Shown piece by piece: positions 1-12,298 of a stretch of 64,000 nt of DNA. This DNA is from Lolium rigidum. Lineage: Eukaryota > Streptophyta > Magnoliopsida > Poales > Poaceae. The notes beneath the pieces are model-generated. The model ran no database searches. It saw only the letters and a list, made by a program, of their open reading frames with translations, and had not been told where the DNA came from. A program made the translations under genes and the position numbers. Positions within the stretch are counted from its first letter, which is position 1; every line of letters begins with the position of its first letter. The stretch is from contig NC_061508.1 in the NCBI RefSeq assembly GCF_022539505.1, positions 347,213,484 to 347,277,483 of the forward strand, written 5' to 3'.

Positions 1-3000
1 CGCCTTATTGCAACTAAACCTAAGAGGGATCGAGGTTCTCTCTCATTTTGCACTTAGGGTTAGGCAATGTGAGTTAGGGAAATTTCGACATGATCTCTTT
101 TGTATCTTGTTGATTTGGGGAATTGATTTCATTTGACAAGTAAGATGCATTTGGAATATCAAACATTAAGTATAAATGAATATGGAAATTGAATTCACAA
201 TTCAAAAACAAATTATGAATTCAAATAACTTTGAATTTCAAAGTGAATAATAAATACAACATTTATTCCAGAATATAAACATTACACAAATCAAAAGCTC
301 ATAAGTAAAATTTGAGCTTTATTGATATCACAACACGTATTACATTGTCTTTACAATATTCTTGATACAAGAATTGATGAATAATAAACAGAAATGAAAA
401 TGAAGATTACAATATTGCTCCTAAACTAAAACCTAGACTAAATGACTTGAAGTATATCTTCTGGTCATATTCATCTTCAAAAACCTGCAAAATAAAACAC
501 CAACACTAGACAAGGGTTATGTATTACACAGATATTCAGTTTGGACAGACACCAAGTGTCATGCACACTTGTGCTTGTCCAAAACCAAGGACAACACCAG
601 GATAAGAAGGAGCAGACCAAAACTGAGCATCCATCAGGGGCTCAAGTTTCAGCATATGAGAGCACACAGCTCATGTGTGCTGGGCAGGCCACAGCAAGGC
701 AATGCACAAGCTTAGTCACCAAAGCAAGCCAGGCTTGTGTGTCATTGCAAGAACAGAAGTAGAGTTCATATAAAAGGGGCACAAACCCTAGAAACGAGTA
801 ACTCGATCGACCGGATAAGGATTCACAAGGTAAGGTGAAGGTAGCACAACATAGTTCATCCAGTTCTTGCTCAAGAACAGAACCAACACACACAACCACT
901 CAACCACCAGAAATCATGGTGACCTGAGAAGATCATCCAAGACCTGGAGGTGAAGGGCTGTGACACAAACCACAAGTCTGCATCAACACAAAATCTCAAT
1001 CTAGGAGCTGGAACAAGGTATACCTAGTTCCTGGAAAAGATCCAATGGATCTAATCCATAAATCATGCATGACATGGTCATGGGTTGAGCAGATGCTCAA
1101 AGGGTTAGTCATCACTTGGTTTCACCAAGGATTACTGTCAGTCTAGAAGCCACTAAGATAGAAAACATCCAGATACAGATCTTGTGCACAGAAGCTAGAA
1201 ATCATGCACAGATGCACACACTAGCAAGATCTCATGCACAGATAGCACCAGTAGATGTATTGCAAGGTTTAGCAGCTAACCAAGACTGCACAGAAAATCC
1301 TAAGCATGCAACCATCAGGAAACCCTAGATTTCTTCACAGGCAAGCATATTGGCATTCATATTTATTATGATCCCCAAATATGCAAGCAAAGATGAGTAG
1401 CCAACAAGATCCAACCAACCATGTGAGCAACCAGTCAGTAGCAAGGCTACTGAGGTCACATCACACTTAGCATCAACTAAAATGAAGCCAAACATAGCAC
1501 ATCATTATCCAGGAATGGATTCAGATTCAATTGCTTGCCAGATAATCATGAACAGCTAAGTCATTTGCAAGCAAATCATTTAAATCATTACTTGCATAAG
1601 CAGTTCATCATAATTTAATTAATACAAGCATGAATTTATCACAGATCCATGCTTAATACTGACAGCAACATAATATAAGGCAACACAGTTTAATCCATAG
1701 CCACTAGAGCAAGTCTAGGTAGCTAAGATGAGCAACAGCACAAGTAAGAAACATCATAGTGATGCTTGAGCATCAGCATCACAAGATAATTGAATCACTT
1801 AGTCACAGTATTAGCCAGTAAGCTATCACTGATAATTGAATTGATCAAATGGATCAATTATAGCAAGCCAAGTTACACAGAGAGGTTAGCCAACAAGCAA
1901 GGAATGATCCAATGGATCATTGGCTTGCATAGGAAGCACTGAAGCATATCACAGGCACCACTGGCACACACACAAGTGTCACAGATGCATCACAAGTACA
2001 CCTAGACAAGCAAGCATGATATACCAGTAAGCACAAGCAAGTCATAACCAAGCATAGCATGACGTAGATAGCTTTTGAGCAAGCACAGTAGAGCATGGCA
2101 AGTACAGAGCATGCTAGGAGCAGCAGAGAAGCAAGCACAACTTGAATAGCAAGCAAAGCAGCATGTGACAGTACCAGTAACTGGTAATTGGGCCATGAGC
2201 TTGCAGTAGACATAAGCACAGGAAGATTGCGCAGCAATAGCATGGCTCTGCGTGATCACAGGACCACCAGAGAGCAACAGAGCATGAGGAGGAAGAAGAA
2301 CAGTAACAAGGGGAGGCGCACAGAAGAGAAGGAGGAGATGCAACACTTACTTGCGCCTGGAAGCAGAGGCTAGGGCATGGCGAGGCAGTGCTCGCGCGGC
2401 CCTAACAGCTGTGAGTCCAGGGAAGGCGCCGACGTTACGCCGGCGAACCCAGACACGAACCAGCACCACCGTAGCAAGCACCTGAGGCGACGGCACGAGT
2501 ACTGCGAGCAGCACCCGTGCCAGGTCAACCCCAGGCGCGTACCCATCGTCGGCGAGGACGAGATCTCGCCGGAGTTCGTCGAGGCGAATCTCCACGAGAT
2601 CCAGGACGGAGGCGATTCGCCAGGAGAGGACGAGAAGGGGAAAACTGCGCGGACAGATCGATAGATCTGCACGCGGCGGTTCAGGTTCGGTAGGTGGCTA
2701 CGGCGGAGGAGCACGGCGATGGCCGGAGCGAGGCGGCGGCCATGGCGGCGACGCCATCGCCACGGGTGTCGCCAGAGGTTAGGGTTAGGTCGAGCGAGTG
2801 AGAGGAACGAGTGAGTGAGCGAGCGAGGTGGGCCGCTTCGGCGCCACCGAACCCAAAAGGGATTAGCCTTATTGGGCCGTCCCTGGGTTTAGGTAAATGG
2901 GCTGGGCCCAATATGGGTCCAGGGGGTATTTTGGTCTTTTAACATTTAATAAAAGGCCAGAACTTTACCAAATTTTAATAAATCAAACACAACACTAAAA

Positions 3001-4970
3001 ATCCATTAAAAATTGGATTAATGAATGAAAAATAAATCTTAACAAGAATAAAATATGAAATGGAATTTATGAAACAAATTCAAAATTATGAATTTTAAGA
3101 ATTTAAATAATAACTTGGAATTTAAAATTATTATTTCCTTGTAATTAAAATTCAAGGAAAAATCTCAAATAAGTTCAAATACTTATGTTCAAACATTTCA
3201 AAATGAAATTCTAATATTCCAAGTCATTTTTATTGAAAAGGGTATTTTTCCAACAAAAATACTATATTCCTTTTATTCCAAAAACTATAGAGGTAACTCT
3301 ATAATTTTCAATTATTTTTGGAATGATTAAGGGAATCACCAAGTAAATAGTTTTACTTTGAATTGTTGTACTTTGTGTGAATTAAAATGGTTTATACTTT
3401 TAAATCAATTGTAAATTACTGTCAAAGACCTAAATCTTAAACGCAACCCTAAATTGCTATAACTCAACGGGGTAAAGGGATACAACATAAAATAATACAT
3501 CCATGATTGCATTATTTGGATTTTATAACATTGTCCTTACCGGACAATGATGCTTCTTACAGAACCCGAGGTCCAGGTTCCATCAACCGCATTGAACCGC
3601 ACTATCTCGCAGGTCCACGAGCAAGTTCACCCTTGCTCATGTCAACTTGAGTATTTTCTACTACTTTAATGCAAAGCTATATACTTATCATTCCCGCATC
3701 GCAAATGAAATGTTACTTTCCAACTATGAATATGACTATGTGGCTGGCAATGGAACCATGGTATGTGTTGATATGGTGGAGGTTCCATTGCAATGGGTTA
3801 TATCACCCTAGGATTAATTACCAATGCCGTCCAGTGATTCTAGCGCCGTACAAACCGCGTTGACCATGAGATCTATAATGGCTGCGGGGAAGCCAGCCGT
3901 ATCTTTTCCCTTCGCACGCCAACGGATCGGAGAGCCGGTGGGGTGCTTGGAGGCACTGCCGCAATAGGTTGGGATATCCTTTTAAATCCCCATCCATTAG
4001 TGATGATAAGCTCTACGATCTATGAGGGATTGTCCGGAGTACACCATGAGTAAAGCCGTATTATCTGGGGAAGTCTACCGGAGGTGTACGGTTGGACAAA
4101 AGGGTGGGTTTGCGATCGCGGAGAAGGCGGTGTGGGCTTGGATCTTTATACCTGGCCTCACACCAAAGGAAGTGTGAACGGGGGCAAGTCCTCGCGGATG
4201 GCAAAAAGGGTGAGATCTCTTGTGGGAAAAGTAACGCACTTCTGCATAGTGTATCAAATTGTGGCTGTCACTCCTTGTTCGGGAAGGAACTGCGAACGCG
4301 GCAGGAAAGGAACTCCACGAAGTTCTAGTCAACTCCGTGAAGACCGACGGGCATAGTTTTCATAATAAAAGCAACCTTTTGAAGAAATGATTGCAAAACA
4401 TGCATTGACTCTGCGATTTCCCGATCAATGGTCGTAGCTAGTGCATCAAACACCTTTTTATTCTTTTAGAACTTGCTCGAGTACCCCTGTACTCACTTTC
4501 TTTTGACACCCTTGCTAGGCTCGTGATCCGGAAGTGGAGGCCATCAACGATGGAGCACCGAAGGAAGTTACGAGCTGGTCTACGAAGAACCTGATCTTAC
4601 CGGCGGAGTGGAAGGAGTAGACTATGGAATAGTCTACGGACCAGATGACACGGAGGTGGAGGAGTAGTGACATACCCTAGCATCATAGAGCCGAGCAACG
4701 TAGAACTTACCTAAATAAGTTGTTGAGCTCTCTTTATATTTGTTATGAGTTGTAATCGTACTTAAGTAGTATCTTAGGGTGTTCTCATAGGACCTGTGAG
4801 AATACCAACTTGTTAAGACAATGTTTGTAATAAAGTATGGAGTGTTATGACCTGCAATGTTTCTGTTGTACCACTCTGAGGGATATGGCAAATTGTGAAG
4901 AAGTCCCTTCGCAAAGATCATATCAACGACTTGTATACTACAACATGCAGTGGTATGCTGGGTCACCGCA
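1..4970 (+). mobile_element. Long LTR of a Gypsy-type retrotransposon, 5' end cut off by window
   Basis: This is non-coding DNA with the layout of a very long grass LTR: AT-rich (1-2300), a GC-rich block (about 2380-2900), AT-rich again (2940-3540), then a moderately GC-rich stretch (3840-4700) and an end near 4970. The part around 300-360 (AGCTTTATTGAT, then ACATTGTCTTTACAATATTC) matches the reverse complement of 15110-15180, so it is related to the LTR at 12299-15578 but in the opposite orientation. The general plan also resembles the 5.7-kb LTRs at 40-54 kb. No primer binding site follows 4970, so the right boundary is inferred from where gag-like sequence begins. Short open frames inside are not convincing genes. 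Confidence 0.5.
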
Positions 4971-5058
4971 TAGGAACACGGAGCGCACGCCGGAATAGGA
5001 ACATCCGCGACAACGTGAAGAACGCCTTCGGTGAAACTCCATCTTTTGTTGGTTCGAC

Positions 5059-5625
5059 CTGAAGAACGCCTTCGACAAGCACTTCAGGGGCACCTACAAA
5101 AGGCATGCCACGACAAGCGATCTACAGGCATGTATCCAGAAAAAAGGTGAAACATCAAGGAACTTCCTCACCCGATGGTTGCAAACCAGGAACGAGTGCG
5201 AGAACGTTGATAATCGCACAGCTATGCACGCCTTCATAGGTGGACTGCAGAGGGGAAGCCTGCTCCGACATAAGCTTACTTGCTTGGTCAATGAGAATAA
5301 GCTGATTTTGGATGACATGATCAACATCGCCACTGCCGCCGATGAGGACGCAGGCGGAGACCTCGAAGCCACAACCATACCCCTGCATCAGCAAAAGAAG
5401 AACCGTGACAACGGTAGCAGCAACAAGCGGAAAATCCCCCTGATGACCATAAGAGCAGAGGATCCGACATGGTCGCCATGGCGTTCCAACGCGGAGGTCA
5501 AAGGCGTAAGAGGCCGCAGTCACAGAGGCGGAGCTGGCAGGGGCCAGCAACGCGCTGACGAGGTCACCGCTGCCGGAACCCGCGCCCCCGAACCTACGAG
5601 GAATACATGGATATGCCATGCTTAG
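5059..5625 (+). pseudogene. Ty3/Gypsy gag fragment
   Basis: The frame open from about 5059 to 5625 reads DLKNAFDKHFRGTYKRHAT, then a segment around LQACIQKKGETSRNFLTRW and AMHAFIGGLQRGSLLRHKL. This is the capsid-type core of plant Ty3/Gypsy gag (retrotrans_gag family), which forms the virus-like particle. The N-terminal half of gag is missing: the sequence upstream of 5059 is short, repeats the phrase gaagaacgccttcg and joins the long LTR. The C-terminal part is basic and broken. From 5626 to about 6009 the expected gag-protease linker can be recognised only in alternating frames (for example GAYHTFLGTPTVWAKK near 5880), so there are frameshifts. No CCHC knuckle is visible. The fragment is not functional. 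Confidence 0.8.
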
Positions 5626-6009
5626 CCCACACAGATCCGGCTACTAGCAAATCCTCTCACACAAATCGCAACTGCAAGTAGGTCAATGATCTTAAGACTG
5701 ACCCGGAAGCAGGTTACAAGCGAGCCCGGAAACACCGCCCACGCGGCAAAGGAGGCAAGGGCAAGAACAAGGACAAAGAGGAGGACAGTTCCGAGGCAAT
5801 GGACGAGTACGATGCTTCGCCGGATCCCAAAGAGGCTTCCGCAGCTAACAAGTCCAACCCCTTCGTCAAAAAGAGTGTTGGTGCATATCACACCTTCCTC
5901 GGAACTCCGACGGTCTGGGCCAAAAAAATCGGCTCTCCGGATCCTCAATGCGACAGTTCCGGCCGTACCTTAGTATGTCAAGTGGTAGGAAAAACCCTGC
6001 ACATTTGAC

Positions 6010-8369
6010 AGGACGGATCACCCGGCCATCATCCCAAAAGAGTGCTATGCCCTGGTTGTGAGTCCCCGCATAGACGGGTATGACTTCTCCAAGTGCCTTA
6101 TGGATGGAGGAGCTAGCCTAAACATCATGTACCTGGAGACCATGGAGAGGATGAACCTTACCAAGGAACAGCTCAAACACAGCACCACTGAGTTTCATGG
6201 TGTAGTTCCGGGTAAAAAGGCGAACTCCCTCGGCAGCATCAAACTTCCCGTGGCCTTCGGCGATGTTAATAGTTTCCGCGAAGAGATGATCACGTTTGAG
6301 GTTGTGCCATTGAAAAGCTCCTACCATGTAACATTCGGCAGGCCCACCTACCACAAGTTCCAAGCAAGGGCATGCTACATTTACAACAAGCTCAAGATTC
6401 CGGGTCCTAACGACATGATAACTGTATTCGGAGACTACAAGAAAGCTCAGGACTGCGAGGAGGGCGAATCCGCCTTTGCAGAATCCGTCATCACTAGAGA
6501 GGAGTTGCGAGGCTACAGAGCCGCGGTGGATCCGAAAGAGATGCATACCACCAAGAAGCAGATCTCCGAACAGAAGACATCGTTCAAGGCCGCGATAGAA
6601 ACCAAGCAGGTCAACCTCAAGGTAGGCGACAACTCCAAGCAGGTTTCAGTCGGAGCCGATATGGACCCCAAATAGGAAAGCGCGATCGTCGAGTTCCTCC
6701 GAGCTAATATGGATATCTTCGCATGGCAACCTTCTGACATGTCCGGAGTACCAAGGGAACTCGCCGAGCACTACCTCAACATAAATCAGGGAGCTAAACC
6801 GGTGAAGCAAGCTATGCGACGCTTTGGAGATAAGAAGCGCCGCGCCATAGGGATGGAATTAGCAAAGTTACTAGAGGCAGGTTTTGTAGTAGAAGTTATC
6901 CATACTGATTGGGTCGCAAACCCCGTCCTTGTACCCAAAAAGAATTTCTGAAATACTAAGAATGTGCATCGATTACTCCAGCTTGAATAAGCATTGTCCG
7001 AAGGACCCGTTCCCTTTTCCGCGCATTGACCAAGTCATTGATTCGACGGCAGGGGCGGAACTTCTGTGTTTTCTTGACGAATATTCCGGGTATCACCAGA
7101 TCCGGATGAAGAAGTCCGACCAAAAGGCGACCTCGTTCATCACACCCTTTGGCACTTACTGCTATGTCACCATGCCTTTTGGTTTGAAAAATGCAGGTGC
7201 CACCTACCAACGTACGATGCAGCGCTGCCTGAAGGACCAAATTGGCCGGAATGTGCACGCCTACGTCGCGGTCATGACCCGGAAAGGATCCGACTTGATC
7301 AACGACCTCACGGAAACCTTTGATAATCTCCGATGGTACAAGATGATGTTGAATCCGCTGAAGTCCGTTTTTGGCGTGCCAGCTGGAAAACTCCTTGGCT
7401 TCATTGTATCTCACAGGTGCATTTAAGTTAACCCGGAAAAAATCAAGGCTATTCTATGCATCAAAAGGCCAACTTGTCTCAAAGATGTGCAACGATTAAC
7501 TGGTTGCGTCGCCGCAATCAGTAGAATTGTTAGCCGTCTTGGCGAGAAGGCACTACCTTTATACAAGTTGCTGAAGAAATCAGACAAGTTTGTCTGGGAT
7601 GATGCAGCAGAAGCAACACTTCAGGGGTTGAAAGAAATACTCACTTCCCCACCTATTTTGGCGGCACCAACTGAGTGAGAACCTATGTTCCTCTACTTAG
7701 TAGCCACCAACAAGGTCGTGAGCCTAGTTATCGTGGTCGAGCGAAAGGAAGAAGGCTACGAGCAAGGAGTCCAGAGACCAGTTTACTACATAAGCGAGGT
7801 CCTAACGGAATCCAAGCAACGATACCGTCACTTTCAGAAGCTAGTCTATGGAGTTTTCCTAGGCAGTCGGAAGCTCAGGCATTACTTCCAGGAGCATCCC
7901 ATTACAGTGGTGAGCAAGGCTCCCTTGTCAACCATCATCCACAATTCCGATGCGACAGGGCGTATAGCAAAATGGGGCATTGAATTACCTACCTTCGATA
8001 TCAATTACCAAGCCAGAACCGTGATCAAATCCCAAGTGTTGGCAGATTTTATCGCTGATTGGACTGAAACGCCGGAGGGCGAGCCTGACCCGGAACCTGA
8101 ACCATGGATCATGCATTTTGACGGATCCACGCAACACCAAGGCTCGGGGGCTGGAGTTACCCTGAAGTCACCAACCGGAGAAGAACTACAGTACGTCTTG
8201 CAGATTCACTTCGAAGCTACAAACAACATGGCGGAATATGAGGCTCTACTACACAGATTGCGCATCGCTAAGGAAATTGGATCAAGCACATAATATGTTG
8301 CGGAGATTCCGACCTGGTGGCACAACAAGTAGCCGGAACCTGGAACGCCAGAAACTCTGTCATGGCGGC
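6010..8369 (+). pseudogene. Ty3/Gypsy pol remnant: protease, reverse transcriptase, RNase H
   Basis: The domains are in Gypsy order. The protease-like part (6010-6675) carries the plant-type motif CLMDGGASLNI. The RT part (6676-about 7430) carries FLDEYSGYHQI and MPFGLKNAGATYQR. The RT thumb and RNase H part (7430-8369) carries MHFDGSTQ (Asp), NNMAEYEAL (Glu) and, in another frame, CGDSDLVAQQV (Asp). Lesions seen: a TAG stop at 6673-6675, a one-base frameshift near 6950, a TAA stop at 7424-7426, a TGA stop at 7676-7678 and a frameshift near 8290. The YVDD box is lost: the frame reads HAYVAVMTRKG where relatives have HAYVDD followed by I/V, which implies a small in-frame deletion of both catalytic aspartates. 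Integrase is absent because an LTR is inserted at 8370. This copy could not encode an active polymerase. Confidence 0.9.
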
Positions 8370-10123
8370 TGATACGTCTCCAACGTATCTATAATTTCTG
8401 ATGTTCCATGCTTGTTTTATGACAATACCTACATGTTTTGTTCACACTTTATATCGTTTTTATGCGTTTTTCGGAACTAACCTATTAACGAGATGTCGAA
8501 GTGCCAGTTCCTGTTTTCTGCTGTTTTTGGTTTCAGAAATCCTAGTAAGGAAATATTCTCGGAATTGGACGAAATCAACGCCCACGATCTTATATTTCAA
8601 GGAAGCTTCCAGAGCACCGAAGAGGGACCAGAGGGGAGGCCCAGGGCCCCCACACGTGGTGGCGGCGCGGCCAAGAGGGGGGTCGCGCCCCCCTGTTGTG
8701 TGGAGCCCCCGTGGCCCTTCCGACTCTGACTCTTCGCCTATATAAGTCTTCCTGACCTAAAACATCGAGGGGAATAAGCCACGGTACGAGAAACCTTCCA
8801 GAGCCGCCGCCATCGCGAAGCCAAGATCTGGGGGACAGGAGTCTCTGTTCCGGCACGCCGCCGGGACGGGGAAGTGCCCCCGGAAGGCATCTCCATCGAC
8901 ACCACCGCCATCTTCATCACCGCTGCTGTCTCCCATGAGGAGGGAGTAGTTCTCCATCAAGGCTAAGGGCTGTACCGGTAGCTATGTGGTTAATCTCTCT
9001 CTCCATGTACTTCAATACAATGATCTCATGAGCTGCCTTACATGATTGAGATCCATATGATGCTTTGTAATCTAGATGTCGTTATGCTATTCAAGTGGAT
9101 TTTACTTATGTGATCTCCGGAGACTCCTTGTCCCACGTGTGTAAAGGTGACAGTGTGTGCACCGTGTGGGTCTCTTAGGCTATATTTCGCATAATACTTA
9201 TTCACTGAGTTATGATTTGAGTTGGATGTTATCTTTCCAGAGAGTAATTCAGAATAGCATAGTGAAGTGCTTATTTATATTCCTTTATGATTGCAATGTG
9301 CTTTGTATCACTATTAATCTATGTGCTACTCTGGTGATGTTATTAAAGTAGTCTATTCCTCCCCCATGATGTAATGTTGACAGTGTGTGCATCATGTAGT
9401 ACTTGGCATAAGCTATGATTGTGATCTCTTGTAGATTATGAAGTTAACTATTACTATGATGGTATTGATGCAATCTATTCCCCCTTTCATAGTCTGTCGG
9501 TGACGGTGTGCATGCTATGTTAGTACTTGGTATAATTGCGTTGATCTATCATGCACTCTAAGGTTATTTAAATATGAACATCGAATGTTGTGGAGCTTAT
9601 TAACTTCGGCATTGAGGTGCTCTTGTAGCCCCACACAATTAGTGGTGTTCATCATCCAACAAGAGAGTGTAGAGTGGTTTTATTATGTGATCAATGTTGA
9701 GAGTGTCCACTAGTGAAAGTATGATCCCTAGGCCTTGTTTCTAAATACTGCAATCATCGCTTATTTACTGTTCTACTGCATCTTTACTTCTGCAATATTA
9801 CTACCATCAATCGCACGCCAGCAAGCTATTTTCCGGCACCATTACTACCGCTCATATTCATTCATACCACTTGTATTTCACTATCTCTTCGCCGAACTAG
9901 TGCACATATACATCTGACAAGTGTATTAGGTGTGTTGGGGACACAAGAGACTTCTTGTATCGTGATTGCAGGGTTGCTTGAGAGGGATATCTTTGACCTC
10001 TTCCTCCCTGAATTCGATAAACCTTGGGTGATCCACTTAAGGGAAAACTTGCCGCTGTTCCACAAACCTCTGATCTTGGAGGCCCAACACTGTCTACAGG
10101 AAAAGAAGCGTGAGTAGACATCA
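8370..10123 (+). mobile_element. 5' LTR of a + strand LTR retrotransposon (tRNA-Asp-primed family)
   Basis: The LTR starts TGATACGTCTCC and ends GTAGACATCA, followed ten bases later by a primer binding site. The same family, in reverse, forms the LTRs at 10564-12083 and 18860-20597, and a truncated copy lies at 63789-64000. The start sequence is that of a family very abundant in Pooideae genomes (Sabrina/WHAM-like; the exact family name is not certain). It interrupts the Gypsy pol at 8369. A TATA-like box lies at 8739-8745. Confidence 0.85.
8739..8745 (+). promoter_or_regulatory. TATA box of the LTR promoter
   Basis: TATATAA sits just after the GC-rich part of the LTR, where the U3/R boundary promoter is expected. 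It is the only good TATA motif in this half of the LTR. Confidence 0.5.
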
Positions 10124-10133
10124 AGCTATTTTC

Positions 10134-10151
10134 TGGCGCCGTTGCCGGGGA
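10134..10151 (+). other. Primer binding site (tRNA-Asp type)
   Basis: TGGCGCCGTTGCCGGGGA is complementary to the 3' end of plant tRNA-Asp. It lies ten bases after the LTR end, so it marks the start of the internal region of the + strand element. Confidence 0.85.
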
Positions 10152-10281
10152 GGAAAGGTAAAAGGCACTCACACTCCGGATCTCGGCAACTAAGCTATTT
10201 CCTGGGTAAGTGCTCGAAGCTATTTCCTTTAGATCATGCAATTGCATCTTTTTGTTTCTTGTTTATCACTAGTTAGGCATA

Positions 10282-10563
10282 ATGGAAAGCAGCTATGAGC
10301 TTTTTAATCTATTTCCTGAGTTAAGACATGGATTGTTTGATGCGAAAATTAAAAAACCTATTTTGCATGCTAGTAGCAATGATATTAGTATGAACGCTTT
10401 GAACACCATTGTTGCTAATACTATGAAAAATTCTAAGCTTGGGAAGCTGGTTTTGATGAGCATGATATTTTTAGTCCCCCAAGCATTGAGGAGAAAATTT
10501 ACTTTGATGATACTTTGCCTCCTATTTATGATGATTATAATGATAGTAGCCTTTTGGTGCCGC
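10282..10563 (+). pseudogene. N-terminal part of the internal ORF of the 8370 element (truncated)
   Basis: The frame opens at ATG 10282 with MESSYELFNLFPELRHGLFD, followed by a SSNDISMNALNTIVANTMKN stretch. It is cut at 10563, after a PPIYDDYND phrase read in another frame, by the end of an inverted LTR of the same family. The rest of such an ORF, beginning with a similar YDDENNND phrase, is present on the - strand at 23053-23469. Sequences like this occur in many copies in Pooideae non-autonomous LTR elements. Its function is not known and there is no recognised enzymatic motif. The frame changes around 10440-10500, so it is probably not translated intact. Confidence 0.6.
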
Positions 10564-12083
10564 TGATGTCTACTCACGCTTCCTTTCCTGTAGACAGTGT
10601 TGGGCCTCCAAGAGCAGAGGTTTGTAGAACAACATCAAGTTTTTCCTTAAGTGGATCACCCAAGGTTTATCGAACTCAGGGAGGAAGAGGTCAAAGATAC
10701 CCCTCTCAAGCGACTCTGCAACCACAATACAAGAAGTCTTTTGTGTCCCCAACACACCTAATACACTTGTCAGATGTATAGGTGCACTAGTTCGGCGAAG
10801 AGATAGTGAAATACAAGTGGTATGAATGAATATGAGCAGTAGTAACTAGCGGCCAGAAAATAGTTGATGTCTACAACTGGCGTGCAGTTGATGGTGGTAA
10901 TATTGCAGGAAGTACAGATGCAGTAGAACAGTAAACAAGCGATGATTGCAGTATTTGGAAACAAGGCCTAGGGATCATACTTTCACTAGTGGACACTCTC
11001 AACATTGATCACATAATAAAACCACTCTACACTCTCTTGTTGGATGATGAACACCATTAATTGTGTAGGGCTACAAGAGCACCTCAATGCCGGAGTTAAC
11101 AAGCTCCACAACATTCGATGTTCATATTTAAATAACCTTAGAGTACATGATAGATCAACGCAATTATACCAAGTACTAACATAGCCTGCACACTGTCACC
11201 ATCAAGCTATGAAAGGAGGAATAGATCACATCAATACCATCATAGTAATAGTTAACTTCATAATCTACAAGAGATCACAATCATAAACTACGCCAAGTAC
11301 TACATGATGCACACACTATCACCATTACATCATGGAGGAGGAATAGAGTACTTAATAACATCACTAGAGTAGCACATAGATTAATAGTGATACAAAGCTC
11401 ATATGAATCTCAATCATGTAAGGCAGCTCATGAGATCATTGTATTGAAGTACATAGGAGAGAGATTAACCACATAGCTACCGGTACAGCCCCTTAGCCTC
11501 GATGGAGAACTACTCCCTCCTCATGGGAGACAAGAGCGGTGATGAAGATGGCGGTGGTGTCGATGGAGATGCCTTCCGGGGCACTTCCCCGTCCCGCGGC
11601 GTGCCGGAACGAGACTCCCGCCCCCGCATCTTGGCTTCGCGATGGCGGCGGCTCTGGAAGGTTTCTCGTACCGTGGCTTATTCGTCTCGATGTTTTAGGT
11701 TAGGGGGCTTCTTATAGGCGAAGAGGCGGAGTCGAAAGGGTTACGGAGCCGCCACACAATAGGTGGCGCGCCCCCCCTTGGGCCGCACCAGCCACCTGTG
11801 TGGGGGGCCTGTGGCCCTCCTCTGGCCCCTCTCCGATGTTCTGGAAGCTTCGTTGAATTATAAGATACTGGGCGTTGATTTCGTCCAATTCCGAGAATAT
11901 TTCCTTACTAGGATTTCTGAAACCAAAAACAGCAGAAAACATGAACTGGCACTTCGGCATCTTGTCAATAGGTTAGTTCCGGAAAACGCATCAAAACAAT
12001 ATAAAGTGTGAACAAAACATGTAGGTATTGTCATAAAACAAGCATGGAACATCAGAAATTATAGATACGTTGGAGACGTATCA
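10564..12083 (-). mobile_element. 3' LTR of a - strand retrotransposon, same family as the 8370 LTR
   Basis: Reading the - strand, it starts TGATACGTCTCC at 12083 and ends GACATCA at 10564. The polypurine-tract side (revcomp of GCATCCCCAAGCTTAG) lies directly to its right at 12084, so it is the 3' LTR of an element whose internal region runs rightward. Its left end abuts the + strand copy exactly at the LTR terminus. This gives a head-to-head arrangement of two LTRs about 440 bp apart. Confidence 0.85.
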
Positions 12084-12120
12084 GCATCCCCAAGCTTAGT
12101 TCCTACTCGTCCTCGAGTAG
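12084..12120 (-). mobile_element. Polypurine tract and short internal remnant of the - strand element
   Basis: These 37 bases next to the LTR read, on the - strand, CTAAGCTTGGGGATGC directly before the LTR. That is the polypurine tract used to prime plus-strand synthesis. The same sequence flanks the LTR at 18860-20597. It is cut at 12121 by a CACTA-like end. Confidence 0.75.
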
Positions 12121-12198
12121 CACTACAAGAAAAGTTGCCATGGCCGACGAAGTTGAAGTCGCGCCGTGGTTGCTGGTGTACCATGGCCGACGATTTTG
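12121..12198 (+). mobile_element. CACTA-like transposon end, truncated by assembly gap
   Basis: It starts CACTACAAGAAAAGTTGCC and runs 78 bases into the N gap. The same 78 bases occur at 23470-23547. CACTA plus CAAGAAA is a usual terminus for CACTA (En/Spm) elements. The rest is hidden by the gap. Confidence 0.6.
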
Positions 12199-12298
12199 NN
12201 NNNNNNNNNNNNNNNNNNNNNNNNNNNNNNNNNNNNNNNNNNNNNNNNNNNNNNNNNNNNNNNNNNNNNNNNNNNNNNNNNNNNNNNNNNNNNNNNNN
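12199..12298. other. Assembly gap (100 N)
   Basis: There are exactly 100 undetermined bases, probably a placeholder of arbitrary length, between a CACTA-like end and the interior of a long LTR. Confidence 0.95.

Noticed and set aside
4920..4972. Shared phrases (ATATCAACGACT, GGGTCACCGCAT) with 55658-55690
   Set aside because: Only two short blocks agree and the flanks differ. This is not enough to claim that the two places are copies of one element.
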